Source: Cyanobium sp. Tous-M-B4
GTDB taxonomy: Bacteria; Cyanobacteriota; Cyanobacteriia; PCC-6307; Cyanobiaceae
Direction: 5' to 3'
Assembly: GCF_024345395.1 (NCBI RefSeq)
Contig: NZ_JAGQBA010000004.1
Span: 186,001 to 250,000, forward strand
Length of the DNA: 64,000 nucleotides
The notes beneath the pieces are model-generated. The model saw only the letters and a list, made by a program, of their open reading frames with translations. It ran no database searches and was not told where the DNA came from. A program made the position numbers and the translations under genes. This document shows positions 28,601-36,456 of this stretch, piece after piece. Position 1 is the stretch's first letter; each line of letters begins with the position of its first letter.

Positions 28601-29166
28601 TTGACGATGCGATCTTCGATGCCGCCATGATCCTGGATCTCTAGGTAGAAATCCTCGCCAAAAGTGCGTTGATACCAGCTGGCAACCTCTCGCGCCGCAT
28701 CGGGCCGGCCATGCAAAATCGCCTGGGGAATTTCGCCGCCTAAGCAGGCAGTTGCCACGATCAAGCCTTCGCTGTACTGGCTCAACAATTGCTTGTCGAT
28801 ACAGGCACGGGCAAAGATGCCACGGCCGCGCATGCCGCGTAGGTGGCTGATGCTGGTGAGCTTCACCAAGTTGCGATAGCCAACCGCATTTTTGGCCAGC
28901 ACCACCAAGTGGTAGCGGCGCTCCTTTTTCTGCTGAGGGTCATCAATGGAGCCATTGATGACATACATCTCATTACCGATGATCGGCTTGATCCCGGCTT
29001 TAGCACAAAGCTTGAGCAGCTCAATGGCGCCATACATGACGCCGTGATCGGTGAGTGCAAGGGCTGGCATGCCCAGCTCCACAGCCCGATCCACCATCGC
29101 CGGCAACTGGCTAGCCCCATCTAGAAGGCTGTAGTCGCTGTGGTTGTGGAGCGGAACGAAGGCCAA
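25624..29166 (-). CDS. dnaE: DNA polymerase III alpha subunit, uninterrupted
   Basis: 1180 residues. N-terminal PHP domain ('[19 protein letters not shown]'), palm with the catalytic acid motif '[19 protein letters not shown]', fingers, a tandem helix-hairpin-helix region ('[20 protein letters not shown]') and an OB domain near the C-terminus ('[20 protein letters not shown]'). It is the replicative polymerase. Many cyanobacteria split this gene by a trans-splicing intein between Tyr and Cys of '[10 protein letters not shown]'; here that junction is intact in one frame (codons at 26898-26893), and no intein is present. No strong ribosome-binding site precedes the ATG. Confidence 0.97.
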   Translation of the reverse strand: MAFVPLHNHSDYSLLDGASQLPAMVDRAVELGMPALALTDHGVMYGAIELLKLCAKAGIKPIIGNEMYVINGSIDDPQQKKERRYHLVVLAKNAVGYRNLVKLTSISHLRGMRGRGIFARACIDKQLLSQYSEGLIVATACLGGEIPQAILHGRPDAAREVASWYQRTFGEDFYLEIQDHGGIEDRIVNTGIASIGAELGIELIATNDAHYLSANDVEAHDALLCVLTGKLISDVKRLRYTGTEYIKGEAEMLSLFNDHLPAELIERAVANTAKVADKVEAYDILGRYQMPRFPIPAGHTAVSYLTEVAEQGLRQRLRLAGDASFEPQYGDRLAFELQVMEQMGFPTYFLVVWDYIRFARDNGIPVGPGRGSAAGSLVAYALGITNIDPVTNGLLFERFLNPERKSMPDIDTDFCIERRGEVIDYVTKRYGEEKVAQIITFNRMTSKAVLKDVARVLDIPYGDADRLAKLIPVVRGKPAKLKEMIGAESPAPEFREKYEKDPVVQRWVDMAMRIEGTNKTFGVHAAGVVIAAEPLDELVPLQRNNDGQVITQYFMEDVESMGLLKMDFLGLKNLTMIDKTVDLVQQYSGIKVDPDDLPLNDVGTYALLARGDLEGIFQLESSGMRQIVRDLKPSSLEDISSILALYRPGPLDAGLIPKFINRKHGREVIDVAHEKLEPILKETYGIMVYQEQIMKIAQELAGYSLGEADLLRRAMGKKKKSEMEKHQSLFVSGATQRGVEPRIAEALFEQMVLFAEYCFNKSHSTAYGAVTYQTAYLKAHYPVAYMAALLTVNAGDSAKVQRYIANCNAMGIEVMPPDVNASGIDFTPVGDRILFGLSAVRNLGDGAIRQLIEARSGDGCFNSLAELCDRIPGQQLNRRALEALIHSGALDALEPLGNRAQLMADLDLVIDWASSRAKDRASGQGNLFDLFGASAAADSAGGSDATGLADISTAPKAAPVRDYPPTEKLRLEKELVGFYLSDHPLKQLAQQVKLLSPVALGNLEEMADKAKVSAIVMVPELRQVNTRKGDRMAVLQLEDLTGSCEAVVFPKSYARLADHLMVDARLLVWASVDRRDDRVQLIVEDCRSIDDLQLLMVDLPADQAADIAIQHRLRECLHRHKPPQDEAGLRVPVVALVRQAGQTRFVRLGPQFCVGDVGAALDTLIAADFQARISSSLLAA

Positions 29167-29278
29167 GGGCAGGTCTAGCCAAAAGGCATCGGAAGCCTCC
29201 CCACGCTAGGCGACCACGCAAGATCCAGTGTCATTTGCTCACCAGAGCGGGGGAAACCACTAGATCTGGGGCCAGGTC

Positions 29279-30763
29279 CTAGGGCACCAATGGGGCCACA
29301 GGGCGAGCCTGCATCACCTGGGCGGCCAGTTCGTAGTGGTGGGCCACCTGAAGCAGGCGCGGCTCTTCGAGCACCCCCGTGATCAGCTGCAGACCAATCG
29401 GCAGGCCCTCGCGATCAAAGCCGCAGGGCACATTGATGGCAGGCAGGCCAGCCATGTTTGCCGGGATCGTGAGCAGGTCGGCGAGGTACATGGCCAAGGG
29501 GTCGTCGCTGTGGGCGCCAAAGCCAAAGGCCGTGGTAGGCGAGGTTGGGGTGAGCAGCACATCCACCGCCTCAAAGGCCCGGTCAAAGTCACGCCGAATC
29601 AAGGTGCGCACCTGCTGGGCTTTCTTGTAGTAAGCATCCACATATCCGGCCGAGAGGGCGTAGGTGCCGATCAGGATGCGGCGCTGCACCTCGTCGCCAA
29701 AGCCCTCAGCCCGGCTGCGGGCAGTCATCTCGGCCAGGCTGGTGGCATCTGGGGCCCGGTAGCCGTATTTGACACCGTCGTAGCGGGCCAGGTTTGCAGA
29801 GGCCTCCGAGGGCGCAATTACGTAGTAGGTGGCGATCCCGTCGTTGAAGCGGGGGCAGCTCACATCCACCAGCTCGCAGCCCAGGGCCTCCAACTGGGCG
29901 GCAGCGGCCAGCACCGCAGCCTTCACCTGGGGATCAAGGCCCTCAGCCTCGAAGCACTCCCGCACCATGCCCACCCTCAAACCAGCAACAGGTTGGTCAA
30001 GGGCGGCGACGTAATCGGGCACGGCGGCCTGCAGGCAGGTGGCATCGCGCGGATCCGCACCGGCGATCACCTGCAGCAGCTCGGCCGCATCCGCCACCGA
30101 GGAGGTGAACGGGCCCACCTGGTCAAGGGAGCTGGCGAAGGCCACCAGGCCGTAGCGGCTGACGCGGCCATAGGTGGGCTTCAATCCCACCACCCCACAG
30201 AAGGAGGCGGGCTGGCGGATCGACCCACCGGTGTCGGAGCCGAGGGAGGCGATGCACTCGCCTGCGGCCACTGCGGCGGCGCTGCCACCTGAGCTGCCAC
30301 CAGGCACCCTCTCTGGATTCCAAGGGTTGCGGCTGGGGCCGAAGGCTGAGGTCTCGGTGGAGCTACCCATGGCGAACTCATCGAGGTTTGTCTTGCCAAG
30401 CAGGACAGCTCCCGCCTGCCAGAGGCGGTCGGTAACAGTGCTCTCGTAGGGGGGAACGAAGTGCTCCAGCATGCGGCTGGAGCAGGTGGTAACGACCCCT
30501 TTAGTGCAGAGGTTGTCCTTAATTGCCAGAGGAATACCTGCCAGGGGGGGCAAATCTTCGCCAGCAGCGCGGCGGACGTCGATACGGTCCGCATCTGCCC
30601 TGGCCCGCTCGGCGGTTATCTCGAGATAGGCGTGAACAGTGGGGTCAACCGCTTGGATGCGGGCCAGATGGTGTTCGGTGAGTTCACGGGCTGAAACCTC
30701 ACCATTGCGCAGTTGTTGACGCCATTGTGCAATCCCCTGTTCGCGCGAATCAGCGATCCCCAT
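29279..30763 (-). CDS. gatA: Glu-tRNA(Gln)/Asp-tRNA(Asn) amidotransferase subunit A
   Basis: 494 residues, amidase-signature family. The catalytic Lys lies in '[20 protein letters not shown]' and the two serines in '[18 protein letters not shown]' and '[16 protein letters not shown]'. As part of GatCAB it makes ammonia from glutamine and amidates mischarged Glu-tRNA(Gln), the only route to Gln-tRNA in cyanobacteria. The start is ATG at 30763, with a TTG just before. gatB and gatC are not in the window. Confidence 0.96.
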   Translation of the reverse strand: MGIADSREQGIAQWRQQLRNGEVSARELTEHHLARIQAVDPTVHAYLEITAERARADADRIDVRRAAGEDLPPLAGIPLAIKDNLCTKGVVTTCSSRMLEHFVPPYESTVTDRLWQAGAVLLGKTNLDEFAMGSSTETSAFGPSRNPWNPERVPGGSSGGSAAAVAAGECIASLGSDTGGSIRQPASFCGVVGLKPTYGRVSRYGLVAFASSLDQVGPFTSSVADAAELLQVIAGADPRDATCLQAAVPDYVAALDQPVAGLRVGMVRECFEAEGLDPQVKAAVLAAAAQLEALGCELVDVSCPRFNDGIATYYVIAPSEASANLARYDGVKYGYRAPDATSLAEMTARSRAEGFGDEVQRRILIGTYALSAGYVDAYYKKAQQVRTLIRRDFDRAFEAVDVLLTPTSPTTAFGFGAHSDDPLAMYLADLLTIPANMAGLPAINVPCGFDREGLPIGLQLITGVLEEPRLLQVAHHYELAAQVMQARPVAPLVP

Positions 30764-30820
30764 CAACCCTGTTGCCAGTTGGATTGGACGCTATCAGCCA
30801 GCGGCAACGGCCACTAGCCC

Positions 30821-31060
30821 TCAGTCGAGCTCGGTGAGCGGTTCGCCCCGACGGGTGCGCAATAACTGGTGATCCAGAGAACCCGGAGATTCGGCCCGGA
30901 GGTCGTTCAAGAAAGCCGGCAGATGGCTTTCCAGAGTGCCGCGACGCACGAAGGGGCCAAACCAATAAACAGCGTTGGGAGAGTGGGTTTCTACCCGTGC
31001 CCACCAAGCCAGGCCCAGACCATTGGCGCAGCTGCGCACTGGCCACAGCAGGGGATTCAT
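30821..31060 (-). CDS. DUF1816 domain protein
   Basis: 79 residues. 'GLAWWARVETHSPNAVYWFG', 'PFVRRGTLESHLPAFLNDL' and 'RAESPGSLDHQLLRTRRGEP' match the small cyanobacterial DUF1816 family. No catalytic motif. Relatives sometimes stand near phycobilisome-linked genes, but the role is unknown. Start is the ATG at 31060; a longer frame to 31085 also exists. It lies between rlmB and gatA on the same strand. Confidence 0.82.
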   Translation of the reverse strand: MNPLLWPVRSCANGLGLAWWARVETHSPNAVYWFGPFVRRGTLESHLPAFLNDLRAESPGSLDHQLLRTRRGEPLTELD

Positions 31061-31121
31061 GAGGCAGGAGCGGCTTGTAAGTCATTCTGCCCGGCGTCGG
31101 TACCGTGGCTTGAAGGGAAAG

Positions 31122-32861
31122 TCACAGTTGAATATCCCCAAGGAAACCAGATTTGGCAGCTGGCTCCATCCCCAGGTCAATGGCCGGTTCCTGGTTGTCC
31201 GGTCGCTGGTTAACCGGTTGCTGGTTGACAGGGATATCTGCAGCAATCTGCTGTTCTGCCAATAGCTCTGGCTGATCCTCTGGCTCAATTTCCGGCATTA
31301 CCTCTTGCTCCAGCTGAGGCTCTTGTTCGTGAAGAAGCTCAGGGGAGCTAGCCGGCTGGCTAGGAGGCAGTTGCTGCGCTGATACCGAACTCGCTTCTGG
31401 TGCCGGGGGCTCTTCCTCAGCCTCGGGGCTAGCGGCTGAAGCGGGCAGCTGGGGGCGCACCAAACGGGGCGCGGGCTGGGAACCAGTCAAACCCTTCATC
31501 CAGCCACGCCGAGCCACCTCATAGAGCAGCAGGGCGGTAGCCACAGAGGCGTTAAGGCTTGGTGTGGCGCCACGCAGGGGTATGCGCACCAGCTGATCGC
31601 AGTTGCGGCGGGTGAGCATGGAGAGACCATCCCCCTCCGAGCCGGTGACTATGACCAACGGCCCACCTAGATCGGCCTCCTCCAGGCTGACGGTGCCCTC
31701 GGCTGCCAGACCCACTACCCGATAACCCTCCTGCTTAAGGGTGTCGAGGGCGCGATTGAGGTTGACCACCCGTGCCACGGGCAAGTGCTCAAGCGCACCT
31801 GCCGCAACCTTGGCCACCGAGCCGGTAAGCCCAGCGCTGCGGCGCTGGGGCAAAACCAGGCCATGGGCACCCAGGGCTTCGGCACTACGCACAATTGCGC
31901 CGAGGTTTTGGGGATCAGTAAGACCGTCCACCGCCATCAGCAAGGCCGGCTCACCAATGGTTGCGCAGCCCTCCATCAGGGTCTGCAGATCAAGGGTCTC
32001 AGCTGCCGCTGTCTGCAGGGTGATGCCCTGGTGCACCGCACCACCTGTGAGCTGACCCAAGCGCGCCCAGGTGACCTCCTCAACCAGCACCCCCGAGGCC
32101 TTGGCTTCTCGCAGCAGCTGCAGAAACTTGGGGCTGAAGCGCATTTCTGGAGTGCACCAGACGCGATGAATAGGTCGACCGCTCTCAAGTGCCGCCTGCG
32201 CTGGATGCCGGCCCCAGATCAAATCGGCGCTGGGATCGACGCTGTGGCGCTCCGCATCACCGCTGGGGGGGAGGCTATCCGCGTCGACGATCAGCGGCTT
32301 GCCAGCAAACCTGCCAGGCGCTGGGCGGCCCCCGGGATCAAAACGGCGGCCATCAGGGCGACCGCCCCCTTCAAAGCGACCACCACCTTCATAGCGACGG
32401 CCATCTGGGCGACCTGAGTCGGGACGGCGCCCCTGGGGACGACCTTCAAAGCGGCCACCGGGTCGCCGCTCGTAGGGCTTGCTGTCTGAGCCGGAGCGAT
32501 CGCTAGAAAAACGGGGAGCAGGCGGACGGTCGAAGGACGGCCGCTCGCTGTCACCACGCCGTTCAAATGGGCGGCGCTCGCCGCGACTACTTGGGCGATC
32601 CGCTGGCCCATCCCGGCGGGGCTGGAAGCGGGATACACCCCGGGGGGCTGGTCGCGTACCAGCCTCTCGCCGGGGTTCCCGATCTCTTGGCCCTTCACGG
32701 CCCTCACGGCCTTCACGGCCTTCTCTTCCCTCACGGCCTTCACCAGCTCCATCGCGGCGCCATTCAGGCTTGGGACCGCTGAAGCGGGGTGGGCGGCCAG
32801 CCGCCCCGCGGGCGCCGCCCCCAGTCCGCTTCTCGGGACGGCGTTCAAATCGTGGGCTCAT
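31122..32861 (-). CDS. rlmB: SpoU-type 23S rRNA 2'-O-methyltransferase with long disordered N- and C-terminal arms
   Basis: 579 residues. The catalytic SPOUT domain is at about 213-460: substrate-binding 'DLIWGRHPAQAALESGRPIH', motif 1 'NLGAIVRSAEALGAHGLVLP', motif 2 'VIVTGSEGDGLSMLTRRNCD' and motif 3 'SLNASVATALLLYEVARR', the trefoil-knot SAM site. RlmB methylates G2251 in the peptidyl-transferase loop; assignment to that position is by family. Residues 1-212 are an Arg/Gly/Asp-rich arm with GRE repeats. Residues 461-579 are a Glu/Pro/Gln-rich tail ending in N-Q-x-P repeats. Most bacterial RlmB are about 250 residues, so over half of this protein is extra. Confidence 0.88.
   Translation of the reverse strand: MSPRFERRPEKRTGGGARGAAGRPPRFSGPKPEWRRDGAGEGREGREGREGREGREGPRDREPRREAGTRPAPRGVSRFQPRRDGPADRPSSRGERRPFERRGDSERPSFDRPPAPRFSSDRSGSDSKPYERRPGGRFEGRPQGRRPDSGRPDGRRYEGGGRFEGGGRPDGRRFDPGGRPAPGRFAGKPLIVDADSLPPSGDAERHSVDPSADLIWGRHPAQAALESGRPIHRVWCTPEMRFSPKFLQLLREAKASGVLVEEVTWARLGQLTGGAVHQGITLQTAAAETLDLQTLMEGCATIGEPALLMAVDGLTDPQNLGAIVRSAEALGAHGLVLPQRRSAGLTGSVAKVAAGALEHLPVARVVNLNRALDTLKQEGYRVVGLAAEGTVSLEEADLGGPLVIVTGSEGDGLSMLTRRNCDQLVRIPLRGATPSLNASVATALLLYEVARRGWMKGLTGSQPAPRLVRPQLPASAASPEAEEEPPAPEASSVSAQQLPPSQPASSPELLHEQEPQLEQEVMPEIEPEDQPELLAEQQIAADIPVNQQPVNQRPDNQEPAIDLGMEPAAKSGFLGDIQL
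32692..32745 (-). repeat. 9-base imperfect tandem repeat in rlmB
   Basis: About six imperfect copies of a nine-base unit (plus-strand CCTTCACGG) encode the G-R-E-G-R-E run near residues 41-56 of the rlmB product. Being a multiple of three, copy changes keep the frame. Confidence 0.85.
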
Positions 32862-32876
32862 GGCGTTGTCTGCAGG

Positions 32877-33320
32877 TTATGGATCGATCTCCTTCAAGTG
32901 ATCTAGCAGCTCGGCTAACCGGGCAGGCTCGTTGAGAAACAACCAACCAAGCAGGGCCTCAAGGCCCGTTGCCTGGCCATAGGCCGCCGCATCCCCCCGT
33001 CGGGGCCCCCTGCCAGCCCGATTTCGGCCCCGGCGCACCAGGTCTCGCTCCGCATCAGTGAGCTGGTGATCAAGCCTCGCCAGTGCAAGGGCCTGGGCGT
33101 CGGCACGCACTACTTGCACAACCTCCTGATGCAGGGTGTGGGAGCGGCCTGGACGCTGACACCGCTGCAGTCGGTGATGAAGCTCCCAGACCGCATCACC
33201 CAGCCAGGCCAGCTGTAGCGGGCCTAATTCGGCCTGGGGAGGATGGGGGGCAAGGCCAGCTAGCCAGCTCGAAGCGGGCCGCAGCTCAGACTTTCCCTGC
33301 TCAAGCGGCGAGGTTGCCAA
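32877..33320 (-). CDS. mrnC: Mini-ribonuclease III
   Basis: 147 residues, one RNase III catalytic domain without the dsRNA-binding domain: 'LGPLQLAWLGDAVWELHHRL' (catalytic acid region), 'LTDAERDLVRRGRNRAGRGP' and 'GQATGLEALLGWLFLNEPAR'. Mini-III trims 23S rRNA ends in Bacillus and cyanobacteria. It precedes rlmB by 15 bases on the same strand, so two 23S rRNA-maturation genes are adjacent. Its start overlaps the STAS gene by 20 bases. Confidence 0.9.
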   Translation of the reverse strand: MATSPLEQGKSELRPASSWLAGLAPHPPQAELGPLQLAWLGDAVWELHHRLQRCQRPGRSHTLHQEVVQVVRADAQALALARLDHQLTDAERDLVRRGRNRAGRGPRRGDAAAYGQATGLEALLGWLFLNEPARLAELLDHLKEIDP

Positions 33321-33645
33321 GGGCTGTTTCGAGGTCGGGCTGAAGGTGCAGAAATTCTTCTAGGCGCACCAGCTTCACGGTTTGAACAACCCGGGCATTA
33401 CCCACCACCAGAAACTTTTGCCGATCGCCGTTGCACTGCTTAGCAAGCTGGACTAAGGCGCCAAGACCGGACGAGTCGAGGAAGTCGATGTGGCTGAGAT
33501 CAATCACCAAAGGCTGACCATTGCCGCGGTGAGAGGCCACAAATTCCCCGAACTGTTTGTCGGAGTAGGCATCCAGCTGGCCAGTGAAGCGAAACAGCTG
33601 GCAGTGGGCCTGCTGCTCGAAGCCCCCTCGCAGGGAGACAGTCAA
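33301..33645 (-). CDS. STAS-domain anti-sigma factor antagonist
   Basis: 114 residues, a lone STAS domain: 'FRFTGQLDAYSDKQFGEFVA', 'VIDLSHIDFLDSSGLGALVQ' with the phosphorylatable serine at residue 58/59, and 'FLVVGNARVVQTVKLVRL'. This is the SpoIIAA/RsbV type that releases a sigma factor from an RsbW-type kinase when unphosphorylated. The RsbW-like gene at 2188-2670 is a candidate partner though distant. It may be co-transcribed with mrnC. Confidence 0.9.
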   Translation of the reverse strand: MTVSLRGGFEQQAHCQLFRFTGQLDAYSDKQFGEFVASHRGNGQPLVIDLSHIDFLDSSGLGALVQLAKQCNGDRQKFLVVGNARVVQTVKLVRLEEFLHLQPDLETALGNLAA

Positions 33646-33740
33646 TCGCTGCAGGTCGTTGATGGCTCCAGTCCTCGATCCGTTCTGGGACGAAGTTTAG
33701 GAAGCAAATTTGCCGCTGCAGAAGACGCAACAAAAATGCG

Positions 33741-34910
33741 TCAGCGGCGGCTTGCCATCAGGGCGGCGAAGCGCGCGAAGTGATGGTCGGCGTCGTGGGG
33801 ACCGGGACTGGCCTCCGGGTGGTACTGAACGCCAAACACCGGTGCCTCAAGCAGCTCCAGCGCGGCCACGGTTTGGTCGTTGAGGTTGTGGTGGGTTACC
33901 CGCACTCGGTCGGCGGGCAGGGATTCGGGCACGAGGGCAAACCCATGATTTTGGCTGGTGATCTCCACCTGGCCTGGGCTGCCGCAAGGGTGATTTAGAC
34001 CGCGATGGCCATAGCCCAGTTTAAAAGTGGTGCCTCCAAGGGCTAGCCCCAGGATCTGGTGGCCAAGGCAGATGCCAAATAGGGGGAGATTAGGCAGGGC
34101 GATAAGACCTTTGGCGAGCTCAATAGCGGAGCTAACGGCGGCCGGATCGCCGGGCCCATTGGACAGGAACACTCCCTCGGGCTTGTAACTAAGAACCTGC
34201 TCCAAGCTGGTATCGGCTGGAAGCACGGTCACCTCACAGCCATGGGCCACAAGACGCTCGAGGATCGCCCGCTTGATGCCGAAATCAATGGCCACGACCC
34301 GGTAAGGGCGATCGGGCTGGGATTGCATACGGGCATCAAAAGCCGCTCCACAGGCTTGATCCCAGTGATAAGGAGTGGGGGTAGTAACAGATGCCGCCAG
34401 GTTTAGTCCCTGCATCGAAGGGGCCGAGCGCACTTGGTCAAGCAGGGCCGAAGCCGAGGTGCCATCACTGCAAATTGCGCCGTTGATCGCGCCGCCATCA
34501 CGCAAATGACGCACTAGAGCTCGCGTATCAATTGCTCGAATTCCAACTACTCCATGGCGGAGAAGCCAGCCATCTAGATCACCCTCTGAGCGCCAGCTAC
34601 TGGTGCAAGGAGAAAGCTGACGGGCAATCACCCCACGCACATGGGGGCGATCCGCTTCCTGATCGGCATCGTTGATCCCGGTATTGCCCAGTTCGGGATA
34701 GGTAAAGGTGACCAACTGCCCGGAGTAACTCGGGTCGGTCATGACCTCCTGATAGCCGGTCATACCGGTGTTGAACACCACTTCTCCGATGGCCGTGCCC
34801 CTGGCCCCGAAGGCCTCTCCGCGCAGCACGGTGCCGTCGGCCAACACCAGCAAGGCAGTGGCAGCAGGCTCGCTCACGGGTTCAGCGCAATTGGTTCGAT
34901 CATCCCGCAA
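33741..34910 (-). CDS. carA: Carbamoyl-phosphate synthase small subunit
   Basis: 389 residues. The N-terminal CPSase small-chain domain has '[20 protein letters not shown]'. The C-terminal class I glutamine amidotransferase has the catalytic Cys in '[16 protein letters not shown]' and the His-Glu pair in '[13 protein letters not shown]'. It hydrolyses glutamine and channels ammonia to CarB for arginine and pyrimidine synthesis. The start overlaps the end of trpD by 11 bases, so the two are one message. Confidence 0.97.
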   Translation of the reverse strand: MRDDRTNCAEPVSEPAATALLVLADGTVLRGEAFGARGTAIGEVVFNTGMTGYQEVMTDPSYSGQLVTFTYPELGNTGINDADQEADRPHVRGVIARQLSPCTSSWRSEGDLDGWLLRHGVVGIRAIDTRALVRHLRDGGAINGAICSDGTSASALLDQVRSAPSMQGLNLAASVTTPTPYHWDQACGAAFDARMQSQPDRPYRVVAIDFGIKRAILERLVAHGCEVTVLPADTSLEQVLSYKPEGVFLSNGPGDPAAVSSAIELAKGLIALPNLPLFGICLGHQILGLALGGTTFKLGYGHRGLNHPCGSPGQVEITSQNHGFALVPESLPADRVRVTHHNLNDQTVAALELLEAPVFGVQYHPEASPGPHDADHHFARFAALMASRR

Positions 34911-35943
34911 CGGGGGCTGGCAGGGCGGCGCGCAGCCGCTCTAGAGCTTGCCAGCCAGCTCCATCGGCAATGGCCTGCTGGGCCAAACTCAGGCCAGCGT
35001 CGACCGAGTCGCTCAAACCAGCGGCCCACAGCACCAGCGCCGCGTTGAGGGCCACCACATCAGCCTGGGCGCGGCTAGCTCGGCCCTGGAGCACGGCTTC
35101 GAGAATGGCTTGGTTGGTGGCTAGATCTCCGCCCGCCAGATCGGTGATCGGGGCAAGCTGCAAGCCCAATGCCTCCGGATCAAGCTGGTCGCTGCTAACG
35201 ACTCCAGATTCCACCAGTCGCAGCGAATTAACTCCAGCCAGGGAGGCCTCATCCAGGCCGCCCTGACCATGTACAACCACAGCTCTGCGCAGCCCCAGCC
35301 GGGCCAGTGCCTCAGCCATCGGATCGAGCAGATCAGGCCGGGCTACACCGAGCACCTGGGCCTCCGGCCGCAGGGGATTTACCAACGGGCCGAGCAGATT
35401 GAAAACAGTCCGCACCCCCAGGCTTCGGCGCAGGGGGGCGAGCCCCACCAGCGCCGGATGCCAACCAGGAGCAAACAAGAAGGTCACCCCCGCACTTGGT
35501 AAGGCGCCAATCACCTGCTCCTGGGGGGCCTGCAAATGAATGCCCACTGCCTCCAGCACATCGGCTGAGCCCACCCGACCGCTGGCACTGCGGTTGCCGT
35601 GTTTGGCCACGTGGGCGCCACAGGCGGCCGCCACAAACGCCACAGCCGTTGAAATATTGAAGCTGTCGGCCCCATCGCCACCGGTGCCACAGGTATCAAC
35701 GAGAGCAAGCGAAGGGCGGGAAGCCGGCAGCGGGCAGGCTTGTCGCAAGACCTCGGCCATCGCCGCCAGCTCTTCGCCACTTACTCCCTTGGCCCGCAAG
35801 GCGGCCAGCAGCCCTCCGGTGAGCACTGGATCGATCTGTTCGGTCAGCCAGCCCTGCATCAGCTCGGTGGCCTGTTGGGCCGACAGCGACTCGCCATTGA
35901 GCAGCTGGTCCAACAGGGAAGGCCAGGACTGAACAATGGGCAT
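34900..35943 (-). CDS. trpD: Anthranilate phosphoribosyltransferase
   Basis: 347 residues from ATG 35943. TrpD motifs are '[20 protein letters not shown]' (PRPP loop), '[20 protein letters not shown]' and '[16 protein letters not shown]'. It transfers phosphoribose to anthranilate in Trp synthesis. The start is ambiguous. The ATG at 35943 has no ribosome-binding site, because a hairpin and T-run lie just upstream. A TTG at 35967 has GGAG four bases before it and would add eight residues (MHPGFLLV), but then both site and start codon are inside the hairpin. carA follows with overlap. Confidence 0.95.
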   Translation of the reverse strand: MPIVQSWPSLLDQLLNGESLSAQQATELMQGWLTEQIDPVLTGGLLAALRAKGVSGEELAAMAEVLRQACPLPASRPSLALVDTCGTGGDGADSFNISTAVAFVAAACGAHVAKHGNRSASGRVGSADVLEAVGIHLQAPQEQVIGALPSAGVTFLFAPGWHPALVGLAPLRRSLGVRTVFNLLGPLVNPLRPEAQVLGVARPDLLDPMAEALARLGLRRAVVVHGQGGLDEASLAGVNSLRLVESGVVSSDQLDPEALGLQLAPITDLAGGDLATNQAILEAVLQGRASRAQADVVALNAALVLWAAGLSDSVDAGLSLAQQAIADGAGWQALERLRAALPAPVAG

Positions 35944-35950
35944 GACTAGT

Positions 35951-35979
35951 AAAAAGCCCGGGTGCAAAGCACTCCGGGC
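35951..35979 (-). terminator. Terminator-like hairpin directly before trpD
   Basis: On the minus strand GCCCGGAGTGC, loop TTT, GCACCCGGGC, then TTTTT: a GC-rich 10-base stem with one bulge followed by a U-run, a textbook intrinsic terminator. It ends eight bases before the trpD ATG. It may terminate the DUF3288 transcript, but any trpD message starting further upstream must cross it, so it could be an attenuator. Confidence 0.7.
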
Positions 35980-35980
35980 C

Positions 35981-36009
35981 GGGTGATGGGGACCTCTCCA
36001 CTATCACCC
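35981..36009 (-). promoter_or_regulatory. Second inverted repeat upstream of the trpD terminator hairpin
   Basis: GGGTGAT and ATCACCC form a perfect seven-base stem around a 15-base loop, one base before the terminator-like hairpin. Its 5' arm (CGGGTG) can also pair with CACCCG in the 3' arm of the terminator hairpin, so the two structures could exclude each other. No Trp-rich leader peptide is visible. Confidence 0.45.
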
Positions 36010-36047
36010 GAAGAAGGGGTAAATGGCGATGGCTGCCTTGGCAAATG

Positions 36048-36380
36048 TCAGTTCTGCTCCTGGTCAGCGGTGTCAAAGCTGGAGCCCACCGCCTCGCTCG
36101 CCGCTGGTGCGGGCCGAAAACCTTTGGCCCAGGTTGCCTGGGTGCGGCTGTGCAGATCTTCACGGCTAATGCCCCACAGCCGCAGGGTCTTGGCCAAATC
36201 TGAGCTGAGATCTCGGGCACCGGGAAAGGCTTCGTAGCGCATCAACAAGCGGGCGGCATCAACCAGGTGGTGGTCGGCTGGCACCTCAGCAGCAAGCAGC
36301 CCATCCACCACCTCGCGATCCGTGGCGTAAAGCGGATGACTTTGATCGTTGCTGCCGGATTGGGATGGAGCGGAAGCCAT
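36048..36380 (-). CDS. DUF3288 family protein
   Basis: 110 residues. The core 'QSHPLYATDREVVDGLLAAE' and 'DHHLVDAARLLMRYEAFPGA' is the DUF3288 pattern of cyanobacteria, followed by a helical 'LAKTLRLWGISREDLHSRT'. No catalytic residues are recognised; it is probably a small soluble protein. The start was placed at 36380 ('MASAPSQSG') rather than 36467 because the extra residues look non-coding and overlap the divergent ABC gene. Confidence 0.85.
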   Translation of the reverse strand: MASAPSQSGSNDQSHPLYATDREVVDGLLAAEVPADHHLVDAARLLMRYEAFPGARDLSSDLAKTLRLWGISREDLHSRTQATWAKGFRPAPAASEAVGSSFDTADQEQN

Positions 36381-36456
36381 GGCGCAGCTGTTGCTGAGGC
36401 CAGCCTGCCGGAAAAGCAGCTGCTTAGGTTGGTGGGACCTGTGAAAACGGCCCCTG

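Noticed and set aside
29336-30292. 318-residue plus-strand frame inside gatA
   Set aside because: Antisense shadow of gatA with His/Gly-rich low-information sequence.
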